Assembly (NCBI GenBank): GCA_021325135.1
Contig: JAJPHT010000022.1
Coordinates: 1-64,000, forward strand
Source: Pseudomonadota bacterium
GTDB taxonomy: Archaea > Thermoplasmatota > SW-10-69-26 > JACQPN01 > JAJPHT01
Length of the DNA: 64,000 nt
Direction of reading: 5' to 3'
Shown here: one piece after another, positions 57,277 to 64,000 of the stretch
How the letters are laid out: each line of letters starts with the position of its first letter
How positions within the stretch are numbered: the first letter of the stretch is position 1
The notes under the pieces: generated by a model
Databases searched by the model: none
What the model saw: the letters and a program-made list of their open reading frames with translations, nothing else
What the model was told of the DNA's origin: nothing
Program-made: the position numbers and the translations under genes

Positions 57277-59142
57277 TCAGTCCGCGGCGCCGCCCGCGCC
57301 CACCAGGGCCGGCAGCCAGAGCGGGTTGTCCCAGCGCGAGACCTCGAAGGGGCGCTGCACGATGGGGAGCGTGAGCGTCGTGGCCTTGTCGCCGTACTGC
57401 ACGTCCACGGGCGCGGTCTGCGCGCTGGGGAGCACGTCGCTGCCGGCCATCTCCTGGGTGAGGACGAGCTTGAGCTTGGAGCCGGCGAGGAGGCGCGCGT
57501 CGAGAGGATAGAACTCCATCTTCGCGACGAGGGGCTGGCCGGGCGTCACGGGCTGCGGGTCCATGCCTCCGGCGGCGTAGCGCAGGTCCATCTGCGCGCG
57601 GCCGATCCAGATGTCGCTTCCGTTGGCGAGGACCTCGTGCAGCTCGGCCCACAGGAGGCCGCCGCCGCTGCGGGGGACGACGGTGACGTGGAACGTGGGC
57701 AGGCCCGCGATGCGCGTCTCGTTGGCGAAGGGCGCGGTGGTGAACGAGAGCAGCGTCTTCGCCGCAGCTTCAGGGACCTGGGCGGGGAGCGCGCCCTCGG
57801 CCATGGGCGCGTAGAGCGTGTCGGTGCCCTCCTGGGCGCCCTTCTCCACGAGCTTGCCCGAGGCGTCGGGGTGCAGGGCGAGGGGCGTCGCGTCCAGGGG
57901 CGGATAGGCGTTCACCGGCTCGGCGCGCCAGTTGCCGTGCGTGTCCTCCACCTGCACGGCGGGGCCTGTGTCGGTCTTGGCGCCCTTCAATTCCTGGTCG
58001 AACCAGCGCAGCAGCATTTCGGCCCAATCCATGCGGACGTCGGGGTGCTCGCTGGCGCGGTCGGCGTGGACGTGCGCCCACTCGCCGATGAGCGCCTTCT
58101 TCGGGCCGGGGAACTGGTTGTAGATATCAAGCCCCTGCGAGGGCTTCACGTTCCAGTCCTGGAAGCCGTGGATGTAGAAGAGCGAGCCGTGGAAGCTCTT
58201 CAGCGCGCGCTCGCGGTAGTCGCGGTCCTGCCAGTATTGCGCCTGCGGGCCCATGTCGGCGGGCGTGCCGCTCTGGCCGCCGCCGGTGAGGTAGCCGAAG
58301 GCGCCTTCGGGCGCGTGGAAGGGGCCGCTGAAGGGGGAGGGGCACGCGACGCGCGCCGCGGTCTGCGGGTCGTCGGGCGAAGCCCCGGGCCCGCCCTGCG
58401 TCGCGCCGTACGAGTAATATTCCTCGCCCAGGATGAGGCTCCGCGTCTCCGCGCTGCCGTTGCGGAAGTGGAGCTGCTGCATGGAGTCGATGCCCTCGAT
58501 GGGCACGATGGTCTTGAGGTACTTGTTGCCGGTGGTGGCGGCCTCCCACGCGGTCGTGCCGTCGTAGGACTTGCCGATGACGCCCACCGCGCCGCTGCTC
58601 CAGGGCTGCGTGCCCAGGTAGGTGAGCATGGCGTCGATGTCCTTCTGCTCGGTGGCGCCCAGGTAGTCGTTGCAGCCCTCCGACTGGCCCGTGCCGCGCA
58701 CGCTGGCCTGCACGACGGCGTAGCCGTGGGGGACAAGGTTGTCGATGAGGAACTTGCCCAGGCGCACGTGCGCGGGCGTGCCCACGTCGTCGTCAAGCTC
58801 GCCGTAGTAGGGCCCCACGTCCACCAGCACCGGGACCTTCGTGCCGTTGGGCACGTCGGGGAGGTAGATGCCCAGCGCGAGCTTCACGCCGTCGAAGCTG
58901 GGCATGAGGACGACCTTCGCGGGGAGCGCATGGTAGGGCCCCGTCTCCACGGGGCGGCTCCAGTCGAGGGGCTTGCCGTCGGTCCCGTTGACCTCGAACG
59001 CGCTGGCCGCCGGGAAGGGGAGCCCCGCCGTGGAGGCCGGCGTCGCCCCCAGGGGCGCGTCCGTCGTCGCGCCGGGGGAGAAGCACCCCGCGAGGCCGGG
59101 CGCGAGGAGGGCGAGGGCAGCGAGGGCGAGGACGGGCCGCAT
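57277..59142 (-). CDS. S15-type (CocE/NonD) hydrolase lipoprotein
   Basis: This 621-residue protein is an exported X-Pro dipeptidyl-peptidase/CocE-family hydrolase. It has a lipoprotein signal with LAPGLAGC (Cys about residue 20), DGVKLALGIYLPDVP, ASVRGTGQSEG, the nucleophile elbow GVIGKSYDGTTAW, HGFQDWNVKP (Asp) and EWAHVHADRAS (His), followed by a C-terminal jelly-roll domain. It acts on amides or esters outside the cell, anchored to the membrane by lipid. It begins convergent to the repeat copy. Confidence 0.86.
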   Translation of the reverse strand: MRPVLALAALALLAPGLAGCFSPGATTDAPLGATPASTAGLPFPAASAFEVNGTDGKPLDWSRPVETGPYHALPAKVVLMPSFDGVKLALGIYLPDVPNGTKVPVLVDVGPYYGELDDDVGTPAHVRLGKFLIDNLVPHGYAVVQASVRGTGQSEGCNDYLGATEQKDIDAMLTYLGTQPWSSGAVGVIGKSYDGTTAWEAATTGNKYLKTIVPIEGIDSMQQLHFRNGSAETRSLILGEEYYSYGATQGGPGASPDDPQTAARVACPSPFSGPFHAPEGAFGYLTGGGQSGTPADMGPQAQYWQDRDYRERALKSFHGSLFYIHGFQDWNVKPSQGLDIYNQFPGPKKALIGEWAHVHADRASEHPDVRMDWAEMLLRWFDQELKGAKTDTGPAVQVEDTHGNWRAEPVNAYPPLDATPLALHPDASGKLVEKGAQEGTDTLYAPMAEGALPAQVPEAAAKTLLSFTTAPFANETRIAGLPTFHVTVVPRSGGGLLWAELHEVLANGSDIWIGRAQMDLRYAAGGMDPQPVTPGQPLVAKMEFYPLDARLLAGSKLKLVLTQEMAGSDVLPSAQTAPVDVQYGDKATTLTLPIVQRPFEVSRWDNPLWLPALVGAGGAAD

Positions 59143-59267
59143 CGCCCGGGACCCCTCGGCGCGGAGGCATCAGCCTTGTGGTGGTGGAGGTGGGCGATGC
59201 CGCGCCCCTGTAGTTTCGCCCCTCCCCGTGGCGCCGGGAGAAGCCTCCACGCCCCTGAGGGGCGCCC

Positions 59268-59387
59268 ATGGCCTCGCTCGCCCCCGCGGCGCCCGTCCCG
59301 TGGTCCTGTCCTGATTGCCAGCGCCCCCTCGTCGCCACGGGCGGCTGCGCCTTCTGCCCCGCGTGCGGGTACTCGCCCTGTGGCTGA
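59268..59387 (+). CDS. 39-residue zinc-ribbon microprotein
   Basis: The frame from ATG 59268 reads M-ASLAPAAPVPWSCPDCQRPLV then ATGGCAFCPACGYSPCG and stop. CPDC and CAFCPACG form two CxxC pairs about 15 residues apart, a compact zinc ribbon. It is too short for most gene finders. Similar tiny zinc-finger proteins are known in haloarchaea. It stands alone between divergent genes; function unknown. Confidence 0.55.
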   Translation: MASLAPAAPVPWSCPDCQRPLVATGGCAFCPACGYSPCG

Positions 59388-59464
59388 GGGCGGGCAGCAC
59401 TTTCAGGCCCCCCTGGCCCGGGGCCGCTTGAGGCGAGCAGGCCTCGCTTCCTCTGGAGATTGGC

Positions 59465-59728
59465 ATGTTCTGCGCCCTGTGCGGCCAGCACGCGCGCCAC
59501 CCCAAGAGCCCCGTGCCGGAGCTGCGCCGGAAGGAATGCCCCCGCTTCCCCGACGGCGTGATCCATCGCGGCTGCTGCGCGGGGGAGGTGTGCTCGTTCC
59601 TCGACCGTCGCGGCCACGTGCGCTGCGGCTGGGAGACGGGCGGCAAGGAGAGGCTGGAGGTGGCTCAGCGCCTCCGTGCGGCGATCCAGGCCGCCTCGGG
59701 AGAGCCCGAGGCCGACCAGCATTCGTGA
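59465..59728 (+). CDS. Small Cys-rich protein, probable zinc binder
   Basis: This 87-residue protein starts MFCALCGQHARHPK and has further Cys in KECPR, RGCCAGEVCSF and VRCGW, then a helical Ala/Glu tail. The first CxxC and later Cys pairs suggest a zinc site. No signal peptide, so cytosolic. No family recognised. It lies about 80 bases downstream of the zinc microprotein on the same strand. Confidence 0.5.
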   Translation: MFCALCGQHARHPKSPVPELRRKECPRFPDGVIHRGCCAGEVCSFLDRRGHVRCGWETGGKERLEVAQRLRAAIQAASGEPEADQHS

Positions 59729-59921
59729 AGCCATCCACGTCGGACTTCCGCGCAAGGATGACGATCGCCTCGCTCCGTCGGCGCGCCGCTTTTGCATCCG
59801 TGTGGGTCCTCCTGCTGCCGATGCGAAGGGGGGAGTCCATGCTCGCGGACCCCGGGTGAGCCATCGCACCGCTGGAGCTTCGTCGTAGCCGGGGGAGGAC
59901 CCCCAGACCCCCCTTCGGAGG

Positions 59922-61106
59922 ATGGCTCGGGGGTGGCGGCATCGCTTTCTGCCGGAGGCCAGATGGCCCCTCGTGCGAGCCTTCGTCGCGATCCTCCTGC
60001 TGGTCCTGGCCCCCGCGCTGGAGGGATGCGCGTCGCCCCCGACGACCCCCGCTTCGGCGCCCACGGCGCCCTCCGCGCTGCCTCTCCCCACGCACGTCGG
60101 CCACGTCTTCCTCATCGTGCTGGAGAACGAGGGGTACGACACGACGTTCGGGTCCTCGCCCCCGGCGCCCTACCTGGGGGCGACGCTCCCCTCCCAGGGG
60201 CGCCTCCTCACCCAGTACTTCGCCATCGGGCACTCCAGCCTGGACAACTACGTCGCCATGGTCAGCGGCCAGGCGCCCAACCCGCAGACGCAGAACGACT
60301 GCCTCGTCTACGCGGACTTCCACGAGGCGACGACGCTGGACGGGCAGGCCGTGGGGCAGGGCTGCGTCTACCCCGCGCACGTGAAGACCATCGGCGACCA
60401 GCTCGCCGCGAAGGGGCTCTCGTGGAGGATGTACGCGGAGGACATGAACGCCTCCGCGCCTGGCGTGCCCGGCGCGTGCCGCCACCCCGCCCTCGGCTCG
60501 CGCGACCCCTGGGAGGGCGCCTCGTCCGCGAAGGACCAGTACGCGACGAAGCACGTCCCCTTCGTCTACTTCCACAGCGTGATCGACGACGAGGCCTCCT
60601 GCAAGGCGCGCGTGGTCGACCTCAACCTCCTCTCCGACGACCTCAATGACTCTGCGCGCACGCCCGCCTTCTCCTTCATCTCGCCCAACCTGTGCGACGA
60701 CGGCCACGACGCGCCCTGCGCCAGCGGCGCGCCGGGCGGCTACAAGTCCATCGACGCGTTCCTCCAGGCCTGGGTCCCGCGCATCGTGAACTCCACCGCA
60801 TACCAGAAGGACGGCCTCCTCATCGTCACGTTCGACGAGTCCGACGGCGAGGACGACAGCACGGCGTGCTGCAACGAGCCCGCGGGCTACAACACGCTCC
60901 AGCCCGGCCTCACGGGGCCCGGAGGCGGCCACGTGGGCGCCGTCCTCCTCTCGCGCTGCCTCGCGGCGGGCACGAAGGACGACACGCCCTACAACCACTA
61001 CTCGCTCCTGCGCACGCTGGAGGACGACTTCGGCGTGGACCACCTGGGCTACGCGGGGCAGGGCGGGCTCAAGGACCTGGACCTGGGCGCGTGCGCGCTG
61101 CGTTAG
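59922..61106 (+). CDS. Lipoprotein phosphoesterase (AcpA / phospholipase C-like)
   Basis: This 394-residue exported protein has a lipobox (LAPALEGC) after a hydrophobic segment and the phosphoesterase family pattern: VFLIVLENEGYDTTFG, SSLDNYVAMVSGQAPN, VPFVYFHSVIDD, VTFDESDGEDDS, GGGHVGAVLLS and YNHYSLLRTLEDDFG. The Asp/Glu/His residues would form the metal-dependent active site of the PF04185 (alkaline phosphatase) superfamily. Membrane-anchored on the outside. Its stop shares bases with the convergent small gene. Confidence 0.83.
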   Translation: MARGWRHRFLPEARWPLVRAFVAILLLVLAPALEGCASPPTTPASAPTAPSALPLPTHVGHVFLIVLENEGYDTTFGSSPPAPYLGATLPSQGRLLTQYFAIGHSSLDNYVAMVSGQAPNPQTQNDCLVYADFHEATTLDGQAVGQGCVYPAHVKTIGDQLAAKGLSWRMYAEDMNASAPGVPGACRHPALGSRDPWEGASSAKDQYATKHVPFVYFHSVIDDEASCKARVVDLNLLSDDLNDSARTPAFSFISPNLCDDGHDAPCASGAPGGYKSIDAFLQAWVPRIVNSTAYQKDGLLIVTFDESDGEDDSTACCNEPAGYNTLQPGLTGPGGGHVGAVLLSRCLAAGTKDDTPYNHYSLLRTLEDDFGVDHLGYAGQGGLKDLDLGACALR

Positions 61107-61327
61107 GCCAGCAGCGCCGCGGCGTCCGCGAAGGGGCAGGAGACGCAGACGCGGTGGTTGTCCACGATGGTCTCGAAGCCGGGGCGCCCGTCGAGGCAGT
61201 GGGAGCAGACCGGCGTGTCCTGCGCGGGCCCCGCGAGGGAGAGGACGCGCTCGGCGTGGCAGGAGGGGTCGCTGGCGGAGGACAGGGGGACGAGGGCGGC
61301 GAGAAGGCAGAGGGCGACAAGGAGCAT
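61103..61327 (-). CDS. Small secreted Cys-containing protein
   Basis: This 74-residue protein has a signal peptide (LLVALCLLAALVPLSSA) and a mature part with CHAERVL, VCSHC and VCVSCPF, an even set of Cys residues. Its stop overlaps the phosphoesterase stop (shared TTAG), like the pair at 28914. Function unknown. Confidence 0.5.
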   Translation of the reverse strand: MLLVALCLLAALVPLSSASDPSCHAERVLSLAGPAQDTPVCSHCLDGRPGFETIVDNHRVCVSCPFADAAALLA

Positions 61328-61428
61328 GGTTCTCAAAGGGGTTCCCCGGGCCTGGAGCGGACTGGCGCAGAAAATAACAGACGACCGTGCAGCCGGCCTT
61401 CTGCGGGCGCGGCCTTGGGGGCGGGGTG

Positions 61429-62166
61429 TCACGGCGCGCGCGCCGGCAGCCGCGGCTTGGGGCTCGTGGGCCGGAACCGCAGGCGCAGGAGCGTCTGGAG
61501 GAAGCGCACGAACTCCGAGGGGCCCAGCTTGGACTTGCCCACGGTGCGGTTCTCGAACGTGATGGGCACCTCGACGATGCGCAGGCCCGCGCGGCGCGCG
61601 AGGTGCAGCGCCTCCACCTGGAACGCGTAGCCGTCGCTCTGCGCGAGCTGCACGACGCCCGCCGCGCCGCGCACGTAGGCGCGGTAGCCGCTGGTGGCGT
61701 CGCCCACGGGGAGGCCCAGCAGCATGCGCGCGAGGAGGTTGCCCACGCCGCTGACGAGCTTGCGGTACCAGTTCCAGCCCACGATGCGCCCCTGCGGCGT
61801 GTAGCGCGAGCCCACCGCGACGTCGGCGCCGCTCTCCACGGCCTCGATGAGCGCGGGAAGATAGCGCGGGTCGTGGGAGAGGTCGGCGTCCATCTCGAAG
61901 ACGACGTCCCCCTTCGCCGCCGCGAAGCCGTCGCGGTACGCGCTGCCCAGGCCGCTCTTGGCGGGGCGCTGGATCACGCGGATCGGGTGCTTGGCCGCCA
62001 GGTCCCGGGCAAGGTCCGCCGTGCCGTCAGGGCTCGAGTCGTCCACGACCACGATCTCGTAGTCGATGGGCATGTGCTCGGCGATGGCCGCGACAAGGCG
62101 AGGCAGGTTCTGCCGCTCGTTGTAGGTCGGCACCACGATGCTCGCGTGACGCGCCCGGCGATCCAT
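61429..62166 (-). CDS. Dolichyl-phosphate glycosyltransferase-type GT2
   Basis: This 245-residue GT2 enzyme transfers a sugar from a nucleotide sugar to a polyprenyl/dolichyl phosphate. It has SIVVPTYNERQNLPRLV, EIVVVDDSSPDGTAD, KSGLGSAYRDGFAAAKGDVVFEMDADLSHDP and TSGYRAYVR, with the DxD-like DADLSHDP site, typical of DPM1-like synthases. It supplies lipid-linked sugars for surface glycosylation. Divergent from the flippase-like gene. Confidence 0.9.
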   Translation of the reverse strand: MDRRARHASIVVPTYNERQNLPRLVAAIAEHMPIDYEIVVVDDSSPDGTADLARDLAAKHPIRVIQRPAKSGLGSAYRDGFAAAKGDVVFEMDADLSHDPRYLPALIEAVESGADVAVGSRYTPQGRIVGWNWYRKLVSGVGNLLARMLLGLPVGDATSGYRAYVRGAAGVVQLAQSDGYAFQVEALHLARRAGLRIVEVPITFENRTVGKSKLGPSEFVRFLQTLLRLRFRPTSPKPRLPARAP

Positions 62167-62310
62167 GCGCCCGCGGCTCGCTGCTGCGAGAAAATCGCCT
62201 GTGGTACACCCGTGGAAGGCGTCCGGCTGACCGGCTGGAGGCCGCTTCCCCGCTTCGGCCCGCGCCCTCTGTACCAGAAACCACTCCAACCACGCGGCCG
62301 ACGCGCGCGC

Positions 62311-63336
62311 ATGGCCTCGTCCAGGCTCAAGGCTGCCCTCCTTCTCGGTCTCGGCCTGGCGCTCCTCGCCGCCATGGTCCTCTGGGTGGGGCCCTCCAAG
62401 GTGCTCCTCGCCCTCTCGCGCGCCTCGCCGGTCTACCTCGCGCTGGCGTTGGCCGCCTACGCGACGTTCTTCGTGCTGCGCGGCTGGCGCTGGAAGACGC
62501 TCTTCGCCCAGAGCGCGCCCGAGGTGCGCATGCGCTCGACGACGGGCATCACCGCCGTGGGCTGGCTCGCCAACAGCATCCTGCCCCTCAAGGGCGGCGA
62601 CGTGCTGCGCGCGGCCCTCCTGGCGAAGAAGGAGAAGGTGGGCCTCGGGCCCGCCGCCAGCACCGTCGCCCTGGAGCGCGTGCTGGACATGCTGGGCCTC
62701 GCCATCGTCGCCGCCGTGGGGCTCCTCCTCGTGCCCGACGACGGCGCGCTGCCCCGCGGCATCGCCCGCGCGCTGGAGATCGCGTGGATCCTCCCCATCG
62801 CGGGCCTCGTCATCCTCGCCGTCCTGGTCGTCATGCGCGACCGCGTGATCGCGCTGGCCACGCGCACCGTGGGCCAGTGGGGGCCCTTCGGCGTCCGCCT
62901 GGTGGAGTACCTCGCGACGACGCTCGCGGGCCTCGCCGCCCTGGCCAAGCGCCCGCGCCTGCTGCTTGCCCTCGTGCCGCAGAGCGTCGTCGTCGCCATC
63001 GCGCAGGCGGCCGTGTTCGCCTTCCTCGTGGAGGCGTTCCTGCCTGGCACGCCGCTTCTGCTGGCCTTCGGCGGCGCGAGCCTCTTCCTGCTCTCGTTCG
63101 TCGTGAGCATCACGCCGGGCAACGTGGGCACCTACGAGGCGGCCTTCGTCGCCGTCTACGCCGCGCTGGGCCTCCCCACGGCCCTCGTCGTCCCCGCGGC
63201 CATCCTCACGCACCTCACGACCACCATGATCGTCGCCCTGCTGGGAAGCCTCGGGCTCCTCTCGCTGGGCGTCGGGAGCAAGGGATTCTCGTGGCTTCCC
63301 GCGCGCCTCTCGCGCCCCAGGAGTGAGACGCCGTGA
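62311..63336 (+). CDS. Flippase-like (LPG-synthase TM) membrane protein
   Basis: This 341-residue protein has about eight helices in the lysylphosphatidylglycerol synthase transmembrane/UPF0104 pattern: LRGWRWKTLF, WLANSILPLKGGDVLRAALLAKKEKVGL, ASTVALERVLDMLGLA, and ITPGNVGTYEAAFVAVY. Related domains are fused to the GT2 of AglD in haloarchaea; here the two lie in divergent neighbouring genes. The GTG of the next glycosyltransferase overlaps its stop. It probably moves or modifies lipid-linked sugar. Confidence 0.85.
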   Translation: MASSRLKAALLLGLGLALLAAMVLWVGPSKVLLALSRASPVYLALALAAYATFFVLRGWRWKTLFAQSAPEVRMRSTTGITAVGWLANSILPLKGGDVLRAALLAKKEKVGLGPAASTVALERVLDMLGLAIVAAVGLLLVPDDGALPRGIARALEIAWILPIAGLVILAVLVVMRDRVIALATRTVGQWGPFGVRLVEYLATTLAGLAALAKRPRLLLALVPQSVVVAIAQAAVFAFLVEAFLPGTPLLLAFGGASLFLLSFVVSITPGNVGTYEAAFVAVYAALGLPTALVVPAAILTHLTTTMIVALLGSLGLLSLGVGSKGFSWLPARLSRPRSETP

Positions 63337-64000
63337 AGGCCGCCATGACGTACCCCACCTACGTCCACGACCTCGTCGAGGGCGTCAGCAAGAACGTGCA
63401 CCACCTCCGCGAGGCGCTCAACGAGCGGGGCGTCGACGCCGTGGACGACTCGCCCCGCGTCGACGTCGCCGACATGAACAGCAAGATCGTGTACGTGAAG
63501 CAGGGCGTCCGCGCCTACAAGCGCGTGCGCGCCGCGCTGGAGGACCCCAGCGTGGACGTCGTCCACTACCACGTCTCCATCCCCGGCATGGCCGTGTGGG
63601 CGGCGCTGGCCCGCGCGCGCAGCCGCAGCCGCACGCCCATGGTGCTCCACCTCTGGAACCCGTGGTTCGACGCCAACGACATCCACGTCGACGCGGGCCG
63701 CGACGCGAGCTATCACCGCCTCTTCAACGGCGCGTTCACCGCGACGCCGTGGCTCGCCAGCTTCGATGGCATCGTCGTCTCCAGCGACTACCAGCGCCGC
63801 CAGCTCGCGGCCCGGGGCATCCCGCGCGTGAGCGTCATCCCCAACGGCGTGGACCTCGACGCGTACCCGCCGGCCCCGGCCGACTCGACGCGCCGCAACG
63901 CCCGCCGCGAGCTTGGCCTCCCCGTCGACCGCACGCTCCTTCTCTACTACGGCCACCTGACGCCGTGGAAGGGCGTGCGCGTGCTCGTCGACGCGCTGCC
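63333..64000 (+). CDS. GT4-family glycosyltransferase (3' truncated)
   Basis: The frame starts with GTG 63333 (GTGA overlap with the previous stop) and runs off the window; 222 residues are visible. The N-terminal GT-B domain has YVHDLVEGVSKNVHHL, DVVHYHVSIPGMAVW, FDGIVVSSDYQRRQLAARGI and VIPNGVDLDAYPP, ending with RTLLLYYGHLTPWKGVRVLVDAL, the common GT4 bridge to the nucleotide-sugar domain. It probably adds a sugar to a lipid-linked glycan with its neighbours. A downstream ATG at 63345 is another start. Confidence 0.85.
   Translation, partial: MKAAMTYPTYVHDLVEGVSKNVHHLREALNERGVDAVDDSPRVDVADMNSKIVYVKQGVRAYKRVRAALEDPSVDVVHYHVSIPGMAVWAALARARSRSRTPMVLHLWNPWFDANDIHVDAGRDASYHRLFNGAFTATPWLASFDGIVVSSDYQRRQLAARGIPRVSVIPNGVDLDAYPPAPADSTRRNARRELGLPVDRTLLLYYGHLTPWKGVRVLVDAL

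Noticed and set aside
59758..59859. 33-codon frame before the lipoprotein phosphoesterase
   Set aside because: Low complexity and no ribosome site or conserved pattern; kept as intergenic.
1..64000. CRISPR arrays, integrases, insertion sequences, phage genes
   Set aside because: No regularly spaced direct repeats and no transposase or integrase motifs were seen on either strand.

Overview
The window is about 70% GC and carries archaeal information-processing genes throughout: exosome Rrp4/Rrp41/Rrp42, eL43, Rpo12, KEOPS Pcc1, prefoldin beta, SRP19, eS8, an LSm protein, type II methionine aminopeptidase, MBF1, the PAN ATPase and both subunits of topoisomerase VI. TATA boxes sit about 27 bases before start codons (leaderless style), ATGA/GTGA stop-start overlaps are common, and several surface proteins end in PGF-CTERM-like sorting tails. 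One protein (46047-46451) matches what I recall of DUF6015, a family of Thermoplasmatota. Topo VI and PAN are absent from Thermoplasmatales proper, so my best placement is a high-GC Thermoplasmatota lineage outside Thermoplasmatales. This is inference, because no rRNA gene is present.

Layout. 1-5944: the exosome/translation superoperon (rrp4-rrp41-rrp42-rpl37ae-rpo12-pcc1-pfdB), interrupted by a secreted chymotrypsin-like protease and by a reversed small winged-helix gene with a long inverted repeat in front of it. 6188-16094: three very large secreted proteins with 4-base overlaps, ended by a 25-bp stem-loop. 16250-17485: beta-CASP ribonuclease. 17508-20649: copper cassette with a CopT-like HTH-TRASH regulator, a DUF2243 membrane protein, a palindromic operator and the CopA ATPase. 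20790-27653: aldehyde dehydrogenase, small Cys-rich secreted protein, Lhr helicase with its phosphoesterase partner, PAC2 protein. 27709-34115: two ArsR-SRPBCC cassettes with two and three SRPBCC domains per protein, then an alpha/beta hydrolase, a frameshifted DHA2-type MFS transporter, DUF3052 and MORN-like proteins.

34139-38948: tRNA-Asn, two LEA-like proteins (one with a membrane anchor), a short UvrD-type helicase next to a SLATT-domain membrane protein, tRNA-Leu and an unknown membrane protein. 39138-44462: two tandem type IV pilins and a 1,320-residue S-layer-like PGF-CTERM protein. 44598-50594: winged-helix protein, SRP19, eS8, DUF6015, LSm, a candidate structured RNA, methionine aminopeptidase, a degenerate Sua5-like protein, MBF1 and PAN. 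50806-56524: a PGF-CTERM protein, topo VI B and A, ammonium transporter. 56667-64000: small proteins, S15-type lipoprotein hydrolase, a 39-residue zinc-ribbon microprotein, a lipoprotein phosphoesterase, a dolichyl-phosphate-type GT2, a flippase-like membrane protein and a partial GT4 glycosyltransferase.

The strongest leads for something new are the UvrD-SLATT pair, the dispersed palindromic repeats (two families), the giant surface-protein operon, the ArsR-SRPBCC cassettes with visible operators, a pair of paralogous mini winged-helix proteins, and the long RF-rich/RGG tail on Rrp4. No CRISPR array, insertion sequence, integrase or phage gene was seen.
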